Below, piece after piece: positions 1 through 10,810 of a DNA stretch of 64,000 bases; the stretch's first letter is position 1; each line of letters starts with the position of its first letter. The notes beneath the pieces were generated by a model. The model was not told the origin of the DNA, did not search any database, and worked only from the letters and a program-made list of their open reading frames with translations. The stretch is from Salirhabdus euzebyi. GTDB lineage: Bacteria > Bacillota > Bacilli > Bacillales > Alkalibacillaceae. Made by a program: the position numbers and the translations under genes. The stretch covers positions 1 to 64,000 of the forward strand of contig NZ_JACHGH010000014.1 in the NCBI RefSeq assembly GCF_014207435.1. Reading direction: 5' to 3'.

Positions 1-110
1 GGGAACCCGTGGAAAGCGAAGTATTCTGCCGGAGCGGCCGTTTAGCACCTAGCTGCTTCAAAGAGCAAACCCTACATAAGTTACGTCGCATTTTCTATCT
101 ATTGTGTAAA
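1..110. repeat. Interspersed GC-rich repeat, one arm (copy 1)
   Basis: Bases 15-65 are nearly identical to the reverse complement of 49088-49142 and 63416-63470. The far end (through the CATTTTCTATC at 97-107) matches the reverse complement of the outer tip of those copies. The first 15 bases resemble the junction near 63480-63495. The arm is GC-rich in an AT-rich background. The other arm, if present, lies beyond the window start. An open frame across it is an accident of composition. Confidence 0.8.
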
Positions 111-127
111 ACTACATTCTATTCAAA

Positions 128-175
128 AAAAATCAAATATAAAAGAGGGTTCGTTTTTAAACGAAACCCTCTTTT
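128..175 (-). terminator. Rho-independent terminator of def
   Basis: A 15-bp perfect stem (AAAAGAGGGTTCGTT with its complement, 141-175) with a very short loop lies immediately after the def stop codon. Read on the minus strand it is followed by a T-rich run. Confidence 0.85.
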
Positions 176-180
176 ATTAG

Positions 181-738
181 TTATTCTGGATCTGCAACGG
201 AGGCATTTTCCGGAATTGAAAATGGTTCTTCTGAATTGATATGATCATAAAACATTACACCATTTAGATGATCAATTTCATGTTGAAACACAATAGCAGC
301 ATAACCTTTTAATCTTATTTTTAGTTCGTTACCTTCTAAATCAGTAGCCTTTACTGTAATGCGTGCATAACGTGGAACATATCCCGGAACTTCCCGATCT
401 ACACTAAGACAACCTTCACCAGTTGATAAGTAAGTTCCTTCTACTGAGTGGCTAACTATTTTGGGGTTGAAAAGGCCATAACTGTATTCCTTCTCATTAA
501 AGTCAACAAAATGGACAGCAATCATTCTTTTGGAAAGACCTATTTGTGGGGCAGCAAGACCAACACCCGGTCGAAGGTTGTATTTTGTTGCTATTTCTTC
601 ATCCTGGCTATTTTTTAAGTATTGAAGCATTTCTTCTAATGTTTCTTTATCTTCTTTACTAGGAGGAAGAGAAACTTCTTTTGCTTTCTCCCTTAATACA
701 GGATGACCTTCCCGTACGATATCATCCATAGTAATCAT
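181..738 (-). CDS. def: Peptide deformylase
   Basis: Removes the N-formyl group from nascent proteins in the cytoplasm; a metal-dependent hydrolase. The three family motifs are present: GVGLAAPQ (residues 58-65), EGCLS (108-112, metal ligand Cys110) and HEIDH (153-157, two His ligands and catalytic Glu). The 185 residues and the insert before motif 1 fit the type 2 enzymes of Firmicutes. The ATG at 738 was chosen because AGGAG lies 8 bases upstream; a GTG at 747 overlaps that ribosome site. It stands alone, divergent from ykyA, as in B. subtilis where the second deformylase gene is next to ykyA and pdhA. Confidence 0.96.
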   Translation of the reverse strand: MITMDDIVREGHPVLREKAKEVSLPPSKEDKETLEEMLQYLKNSQDEEIATKYNLRPGVGLAAPQIGLSKRMIAVHFVDFNEKEYSYGLFNPKIVSHSVEGTYLSTGEGCLSVDREVPGYVPRYARITVKATDLEGNELKIRLKGYAAIVFQHEIDHLNGVMFYDHINSEEPFSIPENASVADPE

Positions 739-921
739 ATGGTTCACTCCTCTGAAACTTCAATTATCCATAAACAATAGTGTAACATAATCTTCAACAT
801 AGCAGAATATATTTGGAATGTTGAATTTTATAAATTGTTTTTTTCTAAAACATATATATTATAAAAAATCAATTGTGTTATACTTAGTGAAGGGTAGTTC
901 ATCATAAGGAGGAAGAAGAAG

Positions 922-1584
922 TTGCGGAAAGTAAAAGGAATCCTAGTATTAATTTTCATAATGTTCGCAATGGCAGCATGTCAAAATGGTCCTTCTACTT
1001 CAGAACAAATGTACGAGCATTTGGAGAAGGCTGTAGAACTTGAAGAAAACTTCGAAGCGCAGCAGGAGCCAATGGCAACACTGGAAAATCAAGAGAAAGA
1101 ACTGTACGATCAAATTATTGATTTAAGTGCAGAAGAAATTGAACAAATTGACCAGCTTTCAAATGATGCCATTGATTTACTTAACCAAAGAAGAGATATA
1201 TTAGAATCAGAAAAAGAAAGCATTGAAACAGCAAAAGAAGAATTTGATAATGTATTACCGTTAGTAGAAGAAATAGAGGAAGAAAAAGTGAAAACTGCTG
1301 CAAGTGATTTAGTGACTGCAATGGATAATCGTTATACAGCTTACCAATCATTATATGACGCATATTCTGCTGCTCTAACATTAGATGAAGAGTTATACAA
1401 TATGCTAAAAGACGAAGAATTAAAGAAAGAAGATTTAGAAGCACAAATAGAAAAAATTAATGAAAGCTACGATAAAATCTTTGAAGCAAACGATGAATTT
1501 AATGAAGCAACTAAACAATACAATCAGCTGAAAAAAGATTTTTATGAAACAGCTGGATTGGATGTTCAATACGAAGCTGAATAG
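922..1584 (+). CDS. ykyA: YkyA-family lipoprotein
   Basis: Predicted extracytoplasmic lipoprotein of unknown function. A short basic start, a hydrophobic stretch and the lipobox AMAAC put the lipidated Cys near residue 20. The mature part is very rich in Glu, Lys and Gln with heptad-like spacing, so it is probably a long helical coiled coil. The start is TTG, preceded by a strong AGGAGG site. The position between def and pdhA matches ykyA of B. subtilis. No catalytic motif is visible. It ends in its own terminator, so it is not part of the pdh operon. Confidence 0.85.
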   Translation: MRKVKGILVLIFIMFAMAACQNGPSTSEQMYEHLEKAVELEENFEAQQEPMATLENQEKELYDQIIDLSAEEIEQIDQLSNDAIDLLNQRRDILESEKESIETAKEEFDNVLPLVEEIEEEKVKTAASDLVTAMDNRYTAYQSLYDAYSAALTLDEELYNMLKDEELKKEDLEAQIEKINESYDKIFEANDEFNEATKQYNQLKKDFYETAGLDVQYEAE

Positions 1585-1595
1585 TATTACCTAAG

Positions 1596-1627
1596 CCTTA
1601 CTTCTTATATGGAGTAAGGTTTTTTTA
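1596..1627 (+). terminator. Terminator after ykyA
   Basis: Stem CCTTACT (1596-1602) pairs with AGTAAGG (1613-1619) and is followed by eight T residues. Confidence 0.8.
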
Positions 1628-1834
1628 TTTTTATGTAACAAATCTTAAAAGTAGTGCAAAACTAATATGGATGTTTTGATTAAGGAACAAGAGGTATACA
1701 GGGTATAGAGATAATAACGGAAAACAATCATGGTACAGATTATGATTTGCACTAGTACAGTATGCATATATTACCATTTGTTATAAAACACAAAAACATG
1801 TCTACATACATGCTGTTCTAGAACGATTAATTGT

Positions 1835-1864
1835 TTGACGAAATAAACACTTTTGAGCTAAACT
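1835..1864 (+). promoter_or_regulatory. Possible sigma-A promoter of the pdh operon
   Basis: TTGACG (1835-1840), an 18-base spacer and TAAACT (1859-1864) give a plausible but imperfect promoter in the 400-base gap before pdhA. The gap holds no gene and no obvious riboswitch. If used, it would leave a leader of about 160 bases. Other promoters in the gap are possible. Confidence 0.3.
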
Positions 1865-2009
1865 ACAATCAGAGCGAAATTGTACTACTATGTTTCGTAT
1901 ATTTTTATGTAACAGTTTCTAAAAGAGAACAACATAGAGGTAGCAAAAAATAGATTAAGGTGTACATCTTAGTTGTTTTTGGGAAACATAATGATGGAAT
2001 TAATTTTAA

Positions 2010-3116
<1,107 letters not shown>

Positions 3117-3119
3117 ATC

Positions 3120-4097
3120 ATGGCTCAAATGACGATGATTCAAGCGATAACTGATGCAATGCGTACGGAATTAAAAAATGATGAAAACGTCTTAGTCTTT
3201 GGTGAAGACGTTGGTCAAAATGGTGGCGTATTCCGTGCAACAGAAGGATTACAAAAAGAATTTGGCGAAGATCGCGTTTTTGATACTCCGCTTGCAGAGT
3301 CAGCGATTATTGGATTAGCTGTGGGCTTATCTACACAAGGATTCCGTCCTGTACCCGAAATTCAATTCTTTGGCTTCGTTTACGAAGCAATGGATGCTAT
3401 TAGCGGGCAAGCAGCTCGTATGCGTTATCGTACTGGCGGAACAAGAAATGCCCCAATTACAATTCGTTCTCCTTTTGGTGGCGGGGTTCATACACCAGAA
3501 TTACATGCGGATAGTTTAGAAGGACTCGTTGCTCAACAGCCAGGTCTAAAAGTTGTTATCCCTTCGACTCCATACGATGCAAAAGGACTTTTAATTTCAG
3601 CGATTCGTGATAATGATCCTGTTATCTTTTTAGAGCATATGAAATTATACCGTTCTTTCCGTGGGGAAGTACCGGAAGAGGAATATACAATTGAACTTGG
3701 TAAAGCAGATATTAAACGTGAAGGTAAAGATATTACTTTCGTTTCATATGGCGCAATGGTTCATTCAGCGTTAAAGGCAGCAGATGAGCTGGAAAAAGAA
3801 GGTATTAGTGCAGAAGTAATCGATCTTCGTACGGTAAGCCCAGTGGATTATGAAACAGTTCTTGAATCTGTTAAGAAAACGAATCGTGTTGTCGTTATTC
3901 AAGAAGCACAACGTCAAGCGGGTATCGGAGCTAATGTTGTTGCAGAAATTCAAGAAAAGGCAATCTTGCATTTAGAAGCTCCTGTATTACGTGTAACGGC
4001 ACCGGATACCGTTTATCCATTTACGGCAGCGGAAGAAGTTTGGTTACCAAATCATACAGATATCGTAGAAAAAGCTAAACAAGTAATGAATTTTTAA
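3120..4097 (+). CDS. pdhB: Pyruvate dehydrogenase E1 beta subunit
   Basis: Partner of PdhA in E1; contributes the pyrimidine-binding face of the thiamine-diphosphate site and passes the acetyl group to the E2 lipoyl arm. The 325-residue length is standard. It opens with the family's N-terminal transketolase pyrimidine domain (including [15 protein letters not shown]), and the C-terminal half is the transketolase C domain ([26 protein letters not shown]). It starts 3 bases after the pdhA stop with AGGAG inside the end of pdhA, so translation is probably coupled. Confidence 0.96.
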   Translation: MAQMTMIQAITDAMRTELKNDENVLVFGEDVGQNGGVFRATEGLQKEFGEDRVFDTPLAESAIIGLAVGLSTQGFRPVPEIQFFGFVYEAMDAISGQAARMRYRTGGTRNAPITIRSPFGGGVHTPELHADSLEGLVAQQPGLKVVIPSTPYDAKGLLISAIRDNDPVIFLEHMKLYRSFRGEVPEEEYTIELGKADIKREGKDITFVSYGAMVHSALKAADELEKEGISAEVIDLRTVSPVDYETVLESVKKTNRVVVIQEAQRQAGIGANVVAEIQEKAILHLEAPVLRVTAPDTVYPFTAAEEVWLPNHTDIVEKAKQVMNF

Positions 4098-4126
4098 TAA
4101 ATTCGATTGAATAGGAGGGAAATATA

Positions 4127-5413
4127 GTGGCCTACGAATTTAAGTTACCGGATATCGGTGAAGGTATTCACGAAGGTGAAATTGTAAAGTGGTTCGTAAA
4201 AGTTGGAGACGAAGTTAAAGAAGACGATACACTATGCGAAGTTCAAAACGATAAAGCGGTAGTGGAAATCCCATCTCCGGTTGAAGGCACAGTAACAGCT
4301 ATTAAAGTAAATGAAGGCGAAGTTGCTATTGTAGGAGATACATTAATCACTTTTGACGCAGAAGGTTATGAGTCGGAAGATGCTCCAGCAGAAGAGCCTA
4401 CAGAAGAACCTGCAAAAGAAGAAGTGAAAGAAGAAAGTCCAAAAACTACTACGGAAGCCTCAGATTCAGATGAACAAGCAGATGGAAAACGGGTAATCGC
4501 TATGCCGTCTGTTCGTAAATATGCACGTGAAAAAGGGGTAAACATTCAGCAAGTGAGTGGTAGTGGGAAAAATGAACGAGTTTTAAAAGAAGACATCGAT
4601 CGTTTCTTAAGTGGTGACCAACCAGCTGCAGCTACAGAAGCAACTCCTGCACAAGAAGAGGCTCCTAAAGCAGAGGCTGCAGCACAAAAACCAGCTGCTC
4701 CACAAGGTCAGTATCCAGAAACTCGAGAAAAAATAAGTGGTATTCGTCGTGCAATCGCAAATGCTATGGTAAAATCAAAGCAGACTGCACCTCACGTTAC
4801 ATTAATGGATGATATCGATGTAACAGAACTTGTCAATCATCGTAAGAAGTTTAAGCAAGCGGCATTAGACCAAGAGATTAAACTTACTTATCTACCATAT
4901 GTCGTTAAAGCACTTGTATCAACGCTTAAAAAGTACCCTGTACTTAACACTTCTTTTGATGACAATACAGAAGAAATCATTCATAAGCATTATTTCAATA
5001 TTGGTATTGCAGCAGATACGGAAAAAGGGTTGCTCGTACCAGTTGTAAAAGATGCCGATCGTAAATCTATTTTTGAGATTTCGGATGAAATTAACCAATT
5101 GGCTGGCAAAGCACGTGAAGGAAAGTTATCATCTGATGAAATGAAGGGTGCTTCATGCACTATCACGAACATTGGATCTGCAGGCGGACAATGGTTTACA
5201 CCAGTTATTAACCACCCTGAAGTAGCTATTTTAGGTATTGGTCGTATTTCTGAAAAACCGGTTGTACGTAATGGTGAAATTGTTGTAGCACCAGTACTTG
5301 CTCTTTCCTTAAGCTTTGATCACCGTATGATTGATGGTGCAACTGCTCAGCTTGCGTTGAATCACATTAAGCGTTTGCTGAACGATCCACAACTTATTAT
5401 GATGGAGGCGTAA
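4127..5413 (+). CDS. pdhC: Dihydrolipoamide acetyltransferase, PDH E2
   Basis: Core of the pyruvate dehydrogenase complex; transfers acetyl from the swinging lipoyl arm to CoA. Domains in order: one lipoyl domain (about 1-78, with the lipoylated Lys in [10 protein letters not shown] near residue 44), an acidic linker, the peripheral-subunit-binding domain (about 124-160), an Ala/Pro-rich linker and the catalytic acyltransferase domain with DHRMIDGA at 398-405 (catalytic His399). GTG start with AGGAGGG upstream. A single lipoyl domain matches PDH E2 of Bacillus. Confidence 0.96.
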   Translation: MAYEFKLPDIGEGIHEGEIVKWFVKVGDEVKEDDTLCEVQNDKAVVEIPSPVEGTVTAIKVNEGEVAIVGDTLITFDAEGYESEDAPAEEPTEEPAKEEVKEESPKTTTEASDSDEQADGKRVIAMPSVRKYAREKGVNIQQVSGSGKNERVLKEDIDRFLSGDQPAAATEATPAQEEAPKAEAAAQKPAAPQGQYPETREKISGIRRAIANAMVKSKQTAPHVTLMDDIDVTELVNHRKKFKQAALDQEIKLTYLPYVVKALVSTLKKYPVLNTSFDDNTEEIIHKHYFNIGIAADTEKGLLVPVVKDADRKSIFEISDEINQLAGKAREGKLSSDEMKGASCTITNIGSAGGQWFTPVINHPEVAILGIGRISEKPVVRNGEIVVAPVLALSLSFDHRMIDGATAQLALNHIKRLLNDPQLIMMEA

Positions 5414-5416
5414 AGT

Positions 5417-6826
5417 ATGGTAGTAGGAGATTTTCCAGTTGAAGTAGACACACTAGTCGTTGGAGCAGGCCCTGGGGGATATGTGGCTGCAATTAGAGCA
5501 GCGCAATTGGGTCAAAAAGTAACAATCGTTGATAAAGGAAACCTTGGTGGTGTTTGTTTAAACATAGGGTGTATTCCTTCTAAAGCACTAATTTCAGCAG
5601 CACATCGCTATGAACATGCTCAACATTCAGATGATATGGGAATTACAGCTGAGAACGTTACAGTTGATTTCTCTAAAGTGCAAAAATGGAAACAGAGCGT
5701 TGTAAATAAGCTCACTGGTGGGGTAGAAGGCCTACTTAAAGCAAACAAGGTTGATATCGTAAAAGGGGAAGCATACTTTGTTGACCAAAATACGGCAAAG
5801 ATCATGGACGATAAGAATTCCCAAACTTATAAGTTCAATAATGCGATTATTGCGACTGGTTCTCGTCCAATCGAATTAGGAGCATTCAAATATACAAACC
5901 GTGTCCTAGATTCTACTGGAGCTCTTAACTTAAAAGAGATTCCAAAGAGCATGGTTGTTATTGGTGGAGGCTATATCGGTACAGAATTAGGAACTGCTTA
6001 TGCTAATTTCGGAACAGAGGTTACTATCTTAGAAGGAACGGATGAGATTTTAGGCGGTTTTGAAAAGCAAATGTCTTCCATAGTGAAAAAGCGCTTGAAG
6101 AAAAAAGGTACGAATATTATTACAAAAGCGATGGCAAAAGGAGTTAAAGAAACTGATTCTGGAGTTACTGTTACGTATGAAGTTAATGGTAAAGAAGAAA
6201 CAGTGGATGCAGAATATTTATTAGTAACTGTTGGTCGTCGTCCTAATACAGATGAACTTGGCTTAGAGCAAGCTGGAGTTGAACTTACTGACAGAGGCAT
6301 TATTAAAATTGATAAGCAGTGTCGTACAAACGTAAGCAACATTTATGCAATTGGTGATGTAGTTGAAGGACCGCCACTAGCTCATAAAGCTTCTTATGAA
6401 GGTAAAATTGCAGCAGAAGCAATCAGCGGAGAAAAATCTGAGATTGATTACTTAGGTATTCCTGCAGTTGTTTTCTCTGACCCAGAGCTTGCAAGTGTTG
6501 GGTATTCAGAAAAAGAAGCAAAAGAAGCTGGTTATGAAGTGAAAGCTTCTAAATTCCCATTCGCTGCTAACGGCCGTGCATTATCATTAAATGATACAGA
6601 CGGATTTGTGAAACTAATTACTCGCAAAGAAGATGGTTTAGTAATTGGGGCACAGGTTGCAGGTCCAAATGCAAGTGATGTTATTGCTGAACTTGGCCTT
6701 GCAATTGAAGCAGGAATGACTGCAGAAGACTTGGCACTTACTATTCATGCTCATCCTACATTAGGTGAGATTACAATGGAAGCTGCTGAAGTAGCACTTG
6801 GAATGCCAATTCATATTGCAAAATAA
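5417..6826 (+). CDS. pdhD: Dihydrolipoamide dehydrogenase, PDH E3
   Basis: FAD-dependent disulfide oxidoreductase that reoxidises dihydrolipoyl groups of PdhC with NAD+. The N-terminal FAD-binding [10 protein letters not shown] lies at about 16-25. The redox pair Cys47/Cys52 is in [14 protein letters not shown]. An NAD-binding [10 protein letters not shown] follows, and the catalytic His446/Glu451 pair is in HAHPTLGE. Its ribosome site GGAGG overlaps the end of pdhC. Last gene of the operon; a shared terminator follows directly. Confidence 0.97.
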   Translation: MVVGDFPVEVDTLVVGAGPGGYVAAIRAAQLGQKVTIVDKGNLGGVCLNIGCIPSKALISAAHRYEHAQHSDDMGITAENVTVDFSKVQKWKQSVVNKLTGGVEGLLKANKVDIVKGEAYFVDQNTAKIMDDKNSQTYKFNNAIIATGSRPIELGAFKYTNRVLDSTGALNLKEIPKSMVVIGGGYIGTELGTAYANFGTEVTILEGTDEILGGFEKQMSSIVKKRLKKKGTNIITKAMAKGVKETDSGVTVTYEVNGKEETVDAEYLLVTVGRRPNTDELGLEQAGVELTDRGIIKIDKQCRTNVSNIYAIGDVVEGPPLAHKASYEGKIAAEAISGEKSEIDYLGIPAVVFSDPELASVGYSEKEAKEAGYEVKASKFPFAANGRALSLNDTDGFVKLITRKEDGLVIGAQVAGPNASDVIAELGLAIEAGMTAEDLALTIHAHPTLGEITMEAAEVALGMPIHIAK

Positions 6827-6832
6827 TTAAAC

Positions 6833-6865
6833 AAGACTCTCTGAATTAATTTCAGAGAGTCTTTT
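6833..6865. terminator. Bidirectional terminator between pdhD and the hydrolase
   Basis: A 13-bp perfect stem AAGACTCTCTGAA (6833-6845) / TTCAGAGAGTCTT (6851-6863) with T runs on both strands. It separates the converging pdhD and the serine hydrolase, whose stop codon lies inside the stem. Confidence 0.9.
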
Positions 6866-8378
6866 TATGTGGAAAATTTATTCGTTTAAAGATTCTCAAA
6901 CTCCGAAAGCCTTTATATAAACCAATTAAGGCTATTACTATTAAAGTGATGAACAAAACGATCAAACTAGCAATCAAATCTGTTTGAATGCTGTATATAA
7001 AGGTCCAGGAAGGAACATGTAGTAAATGGGGTCCAAATAGGAGTAGGATTGTTGGTAAGATGAACTGTAATAATAATCCTACGAATGACCACACTTTCAA
7101 TCTCGTTGGTTTTTTCCTTATCATTCGTACAAGGTAGAAAATTAGAGTAAGTACTAGTATGAAAGAAACAACATTAAAAATTAGATAATAACTTTTAAAT
7201 GTTTGTGTATCATCATGTGTTGGTAATTTACCAGTCAATAAGTTGATGACACCATCTGTACTAATATGGGAATTACCTGGAGCGAAGGTTCCGTTATTGG
7301 TATTTGTCAGAACAACTAAACCTATGTCATGCTCAGGCAGAATGTACATGTCTGTTCTTGCAGCAGAAAATAAATCTCCTGAATGCCCTATAACACGAGT
7401 CCCATGTACAGTTCTTTCCCACCATCCCATTGCATAATGTCCAAAAAACTCATCATTTAGGTACATTTTTGCTTCAGCAATTGGTGTATGTAATGATTTG
7501 ATACCTTCCTTACCAAGTAACTGTTTTCCTTCCACTTCTCCTTCATTCATATGCATTTTTACATATCGAGCCATATCTTCAGCACTAGAAACCATATATC
7601 CGCTTGCTAGAAAGTTAGGTAAATCACTCATCACTGTGGAAGTAGGTAACAAGAATCCAAACCATGATGTGTAGCCCTTAGATAAACCATTTTGTTCAGC
7701 ATTTTTTACAGACACATATGATTCATTCATTTTCAATGGATGCAAAATATTTTTTTGTAAATAGGAAGCCAAAGGTTCACCTGTTACGTATTCGACTATT
7801 AAACCTAAAGTAATGTAGTTTAAGTTCGTATATTCGAATTTAACTCCAGCATGTTGTTTAAGCTCGATCTGCTTAAATAGCTTTACTGTTTCTTCTAATG
7901 AAAGGTCAATTAATTTTGTGCCTAGAATAATTTCACCTTCAGCTGGAATACCGCTTGTCTGATTTAACAAATTTCTAATTGATATTTGTTTAGAAAGATC
8001 TGTACTTTTAAAAGAAAACCAAGGAATATAAGTTGTTACTGGTGCATCTAAATCTATTTGCCCTTTCTCTACTAATTGCATAATGGCTAATGCTGTGAAA
8101 GATTTACTAAGTGAAGCTAGGCGCATTGGTGTTTGGGGTGTTAACTTTTTTTCAATATCGGCATTTCCGAAAGCACCTGAGTGGATAACACCTTTTTCGT
8201 CTACAATAGCATAAGATAAGCCAGCAATAGCTTGTTCCTCCATTTGTTGCTTTAAATACGTTTCAATTTTCTTTAAAGTGGATTCATTCACTTCTGCTTG
8301 TACCGGAAAACTTACATGGCTAAAAAACAAGCTAAACAACATACATATCAGGAACATTTTCCCTTTTTTCTGTTTCAT
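6852..8378 (-). CDS. Membrane-anchored beta-lactamase-like serine hydrolase
   Basis: Secreted serine hydrolase of the beta-lactamase / class C penicillin-binding family (Pfam Beta-lactamase). A signal peptide ends near residue 28. The active-site triad is Ser89-x-x-Lys92 (SLSK), Tyr183-x-Asn185 (YTN) and His331-Ser-Gly. The last 110 residues form about three to four membrane segments, so the catalytic domain sits outside and is tethered. Substrate unknown; peptidase, esterase or D-aminopeptidase activity is possible, and true beta-lactamase activity need not follow. AAGGAG precedes the ATG. It lies downstream of a two-component system with twin palindromes between them, which suggests regulation by that system. 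Confidence 0.88.
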   Translation of the reverse strand: MKQKKGKMFLICMLFSLFFSHVSFPVQAEVNESTLKKIETYLKQQMEEQAIAGLSYAIVDEKGVIHSGAFGNADIEKKLTPQTPMRLASLSKSFTALAIMQLVEKGQIDLDAPVTTYIPWFSFKSTDLSKQISIRNLLNQTSGIPAEGEIILGTKLIDLSLEETVKLFKQIELKQHAGVKFEYTNLNYITLGLIVEYVTGEPLASYLQKNILHPLKMNESYVSVKNAEQNGLSKGYTSWFGFLLPTSTVMSDLPNFLASGYMVSSAEDMARYVKMHMNEGEVEGKQLLGKEGIKSLHTPIAEAKMYLNDEFFGHYAMGWWERTVHGTRVIGHSGDLFSAARTDMYILPEHDIGLVVLTNTNNGTFAPGNSHISTDGVINLLTGKLPTHDDTQTFKSYYLIFNVVSFILVLTLIFYLVRMIRKKPTRLKVWSFVGLLLQFILPTILLLFGPHLLHVPSWTFIYSIQTDLIASLIVLFITLIVIALIGLYKGFRSLRIFKRINFPHKKTL

Positions 8379-8436
8379 TTTTCCAACTCCTTCTGTCGTC
8401 TATCACATTATCTGATATCGGAAAGAGCACGAATAG

Positions 8437-8448
8437 TGACTGAAGTCA
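8437..8448. promoter_or_regulatory. Palindromic operator, proximal copy
   Basis: The 12-mer TGACTGAAGTCA has half-sites TGACT and AGTCA around two bases. It lies about 60 bases upstream of the hydrolase start. A 13-base identical copy occurs 37 bases away at 8473-8485. A GATAAT-like -10 (about 8407-8412 on the minus strand) lies downstream with no good -35, as expected for an activator-dependent promoter. Binding by the adjacent response regulator is an inference. Confidence 0.55.
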
Positions 8449-8473
8449 GAAAAAAGAATGACAAGTTAGATTG

Positions 8474-8485
8474 TGACTGAAGTCA
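8474..8485. promoter_or_regulatory. Palindromic operator, distal copy
   Basis: Exact second copy of TGACTGAAGTCA, 37 bases (about three and a half helical turns) from the first. It overlaps the stop codon of the response-regulator gene. The preceding G is also shared, making a 13-base direct repeat. Confidence 0.55.
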
Positions 8486-9130
8486 TATAACCCCTTCATC
8501 TATAGCTTTTCTCGCAACCTTTAACCTATCATGGATTTCAAATTTCGAGTAAATGTTAGAAATATAATTTTTGACTGTCCCTTCTGATAAAAACAAATGG
8601 GATGCAATTTCTCCGTTGTTCATCCCATTTGCTAAACAGGTTAAGACTTCTGTTTCCCGTTCTGTTAGTTGATAGTTTTTTCCTTTTGTAAGTTCTTTAA
8701 CTGGGGCAATTTTTATTTGATTGATCAATAAATTAGCAATTTCCTTGGAAATAAACGTTCCTCCATGGGAAATAAACTTAACTCCTGCAATTAAATCATT
8801 TGGTTTTATAGCTTTCAAAAGATACCCCTCTGCACCTGCTTTTAATGCTTCTGTTACTAATTCAATTTCACGGAAAGTAGTCAGTATGATGATTCGAATA
8901 TGAGGCCATTTTTCTTTCATTATTTTTGTGGCCTCCACTCCGTCCATCATCGGCATATGTACATCCATTAAAATAATGTCCAGCTGTTCCTTCTCGATAA
9001 ATTGAATAGCTTTTTGTCCATTTTCGGCTAATCCTATGACTTCAATGTCGTCATCTAAAAGGAAAATATCATTTAATCCCTCACGAATAATCTCTTGATC
9101 ATCAACAATGAGTAACCTTATCTTTTTCAT
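8483..9130 (-). CDS. NarL/LuxR-type response regulator
   Basis: Cytoplasmic two-component transcription factor. A receiver domain (about 1-120) has the acidic pair Asp10/Asp11, phospho-acceptor Asp56 (LMDVHMP) and a conserved Lys in LLKAIKP. A LuxR-type helix-turn-helix at about 150-210 has LTERETEVL and SEGTVKNYISNIYSK. It lies 14 bases downstream of its histidine kinase gene, so the two form one operon. Related regulators in Bacillus (LiaR, DesR, YfiK/LnrK type) bind palindromes; the twin TGACTGAAGTCA sites beside the gene are the natural candidates. The exact subfamily cannot be assigned by eye. Confidence 0.92.
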   Translation of the reverse strand: MKKIRLLIVDDQEIIREGLNDIFLLDDDIEVIGLAENGQKAIQFIEKEQLDIILMDVHMPMMDGVEATKIMKEKWPHIRIIILTTFREIELVTEALKAGAEGYLLKAIKPNDLIAGVKFISHGGTFISKEIANLLINQIKIAPVKELTKGKNYQLTERETEVLTCLANGMNNGEIASHLFLSEGTVKNYISNIYSKFEIHDRLKVARKAIDEGVI

Positions 9131-9144
9131 CTAATAACTCCTCT

Positions 9145-10311
9145 TTAGTTTGGAATGGAACAAGAGACTACCATCCCAACATTTTTTGTCGTTGAAATAT
9201 GTAATGTGCCATGCAGGGATTGCAGCCGCTGTTTCATGCTGTTGATTCCAAATCCCAATTGAATTTGATCATTCCCTCTACCATCGTCCCTTATTGTTAA
9301 AATGGTCAAGTCTGTTCCATAGTCTAACGATATGTATACATTTTGAGCATTTCCATGCCGTTTTGAATTTGTAAGTGCTTCTTGTAAACAACGAAGAAAA
9401 GTGTGTTGAACATGACTGCTTAGCTCATGTTCTTCTCCGGTTTGCTGATAATGAATAGAGGTTCCTGTATGTACGCCAAATTCATTCGCCAAGGATGTTA
9501 ACTTCCGATTCAAAGATTCCTTATTTTCTTGATCTACTACGCTATGAATGTTGGCTCTTATTTCATCGAGCCCTTTACTTGTGACATTGCGTAACAACTG
9601 TAGTTTTTTAAGTGCTCTTTCTTGATCAGACCGCTTTAAATTAGCAATAACACCGTCTATGCCCACAATAACAGAGGTAAACGTATGTCCTGCTGTATCA
9701 TGTAATTCCCGTGCCATCCGGTTTCTCTCCTCTAAAAGTGTTAAGTATTCAACCTTGTCTGCGTACTGCTCCAATATAATTTTTTGGTCATGTATTAACG
9801 AATATTGCCTCTGATTTTCCCTTAACAGAACTCCCATAAAGTGAAAGGCATAGCCAACTCCCAAAGCTATACTATTATTTAAAAGGTGTGTGAGCATAAC
9901 TGTATACGATTCCCCTAAAACAAGTCCGAAAATGGGAGTTAATAAAATAATCGAGCAAACAATCCACCACGTTTTTTTATTGTAAGTGAAATAAAGCCCC
10001 AAACCAATCAGAGGGATTAACAGCAAGGAAGAATCTGTTTTCGCAATTAATAATAAATAAGTATACAGACTCCACGTGAGTAACAGCTCTGATTGATAAT
10101 AAGGAAGGCGTGATTTTGGAACAAATACTAATAGTAATTGTGGAACGAGATAAGCAACTGACAACCATACGATCAGTAACCAAAATGGGACAGAGAGTTG
10201 ATGGAAAATATCAATGCTAATAAAAAGAAACATCCACAAAATAAACCAGCTAAGACGAATACTATAAAATAAAAAATTTATCAAATGCCCTTCTGATTGC
10301 TTCATCCCCAT
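9145..10311 (-). CDS. NarL-type sensor histidine kinase
   Basis: Membrane sensor of the HisKA_3 / NarX class. About five hydrophobic segments in residues 12-165 have almost no extracellular loop, which is typical of intramembrane sensing. A short coiled coil follows, then the dimerisation box RNRMARELHDT with phospho-acceptor His204. The HATPase domain has an N box (LQEALTNSKRHG) and G box (DDGRGN, GFGINSMKQRL). ATG with AGGAGG 8 bases upstream. Kinases of this form often sense membrane state or membrane-active compounds, but an ABC-2 transporter, the usual partner, is not present here. Confidence 0.92.
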   Translation of the reverse strand: MGMKQSEGHLINFLFYSIRLSWFILWMFLFISIDIFHQLSVPFWLLIVWLSVAYLVPQLLLVFVPKSRLPYYQSELLLTWSLYTYLLLIAKTDSSLLLIPLIGLGLYFTYNKKTWWIVCSIILLTPIFGLVLGESYTVMLTHLLNNSIALGVGYAFHFMGVLLRENQRQYSLIHDQKIILEQYADKVEYLTLLEERNRMARELHDTAGHTFTSVIVGIDGVIANLKRSDQERALKKLQLLRNVTSKGLDEIRANIHSVVDQENKESLNRKLTSLANEFGVHTGTSIHYQQTGEEHELSSHVQHTFLRCLQEALTNSKRHGNAQNVYISLDYGTDLTILTIRDDGRGNDQIQLGFGINSMKQRLQSLHGTLHISTTKNVGMVVSCSIPN

Positions 10312-10371
10312 ATCGGTTTCCTCCTACATGTATCTAAATCTATTATTTATTGCCATTTTCTATTTGTATAG

Positions 10372-10383
10372 TGTCCAAAGTCA
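10372..10383. promoter_or_regulatory. Degenerate third operator upstream of the kinase gene
   Basis: TGTCCAAAGTCA agrees with the TGACTGAAGTCA palindrome at 9 of 12 positions, with one half-site exact. It lies about 60 bases upstream of the kinase start, a similar distance to the proximal site before the hydrolase. It may indicate autoregulation. A chance match cannot be excluded. Confidence 0.25.
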
Positions 10384-10494
10384 TATTCATTCACTAGAAT
10401 TATTTTTTCATTACATTTACATAAAAATCAAAAATAGTCGTCCATATTCAAACATATATTGTATGGAAAAGGAAAATGTAGAAGGATGAAGATT

Positions 10495-10737
10495 ATGACA
10501 AAGTGGATTTTTGTGCAATATATGTTGATTTTATGGAGTTTTTATATATTAATCATCCATATTTCTTCTAAGGATCACCCATTGGCAATCGTGCTATGTT
10601 TTGTGTGGTTTTTTCTAATGGCTTTTTATTTGGGAAGAAAATTTATTAGGCATCATGGTGTTCGTTGTTTATACATAATAGGTAGCTTTTTCGCTATATA
10701 TACGGGCCATCAAATCTTTCAAGTACTAATTAATTGA
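10495..10737 (+). CDS. Small three-helix membrane protein
   Basis: An 80-residue protein made almost entirely of three hydrophobic segments (about residues 3-21, 29-45 and 57-78) joined by short basic loops. Family not recognised. The ATG at 10495 was chosen because GAAGG ends 9 bases upstream; the frame is open from a TTG at 10459. It is divergent from the sensor kinase and in line with the deacetylase gene downstream, about 70 bases apart. Function unknown. Confidence 0.55.
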   Translation: MTKWIFVQYMLILWSFYILIIHISSKDHPLAIVLCFVWFFLMAFYLGRKFIRHHGVRCLYIIGSFFAIYTGHQIFQVLIN

Positions 10738-10810
10738 TACTTACTTTTAGAGCAAAATAATTTATAATGAAACAGAAAGCAGTATAATACACAGCATAGG
10801 GGGAGATCCA

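Noticed and set aside
9-239. A 76-codon open frame at the left edge
   Set aside because: It runs through the GC-rich repeat, the def terminator and the antisense of def; it has no ribosome site or family.
5998-6342. A 114-codon minus-strand frame within pdhD
   Set aside because: Antisense shadow of a certain gene; Ser/Thr/Pro-rich composition typical of the complement of coding DNA.
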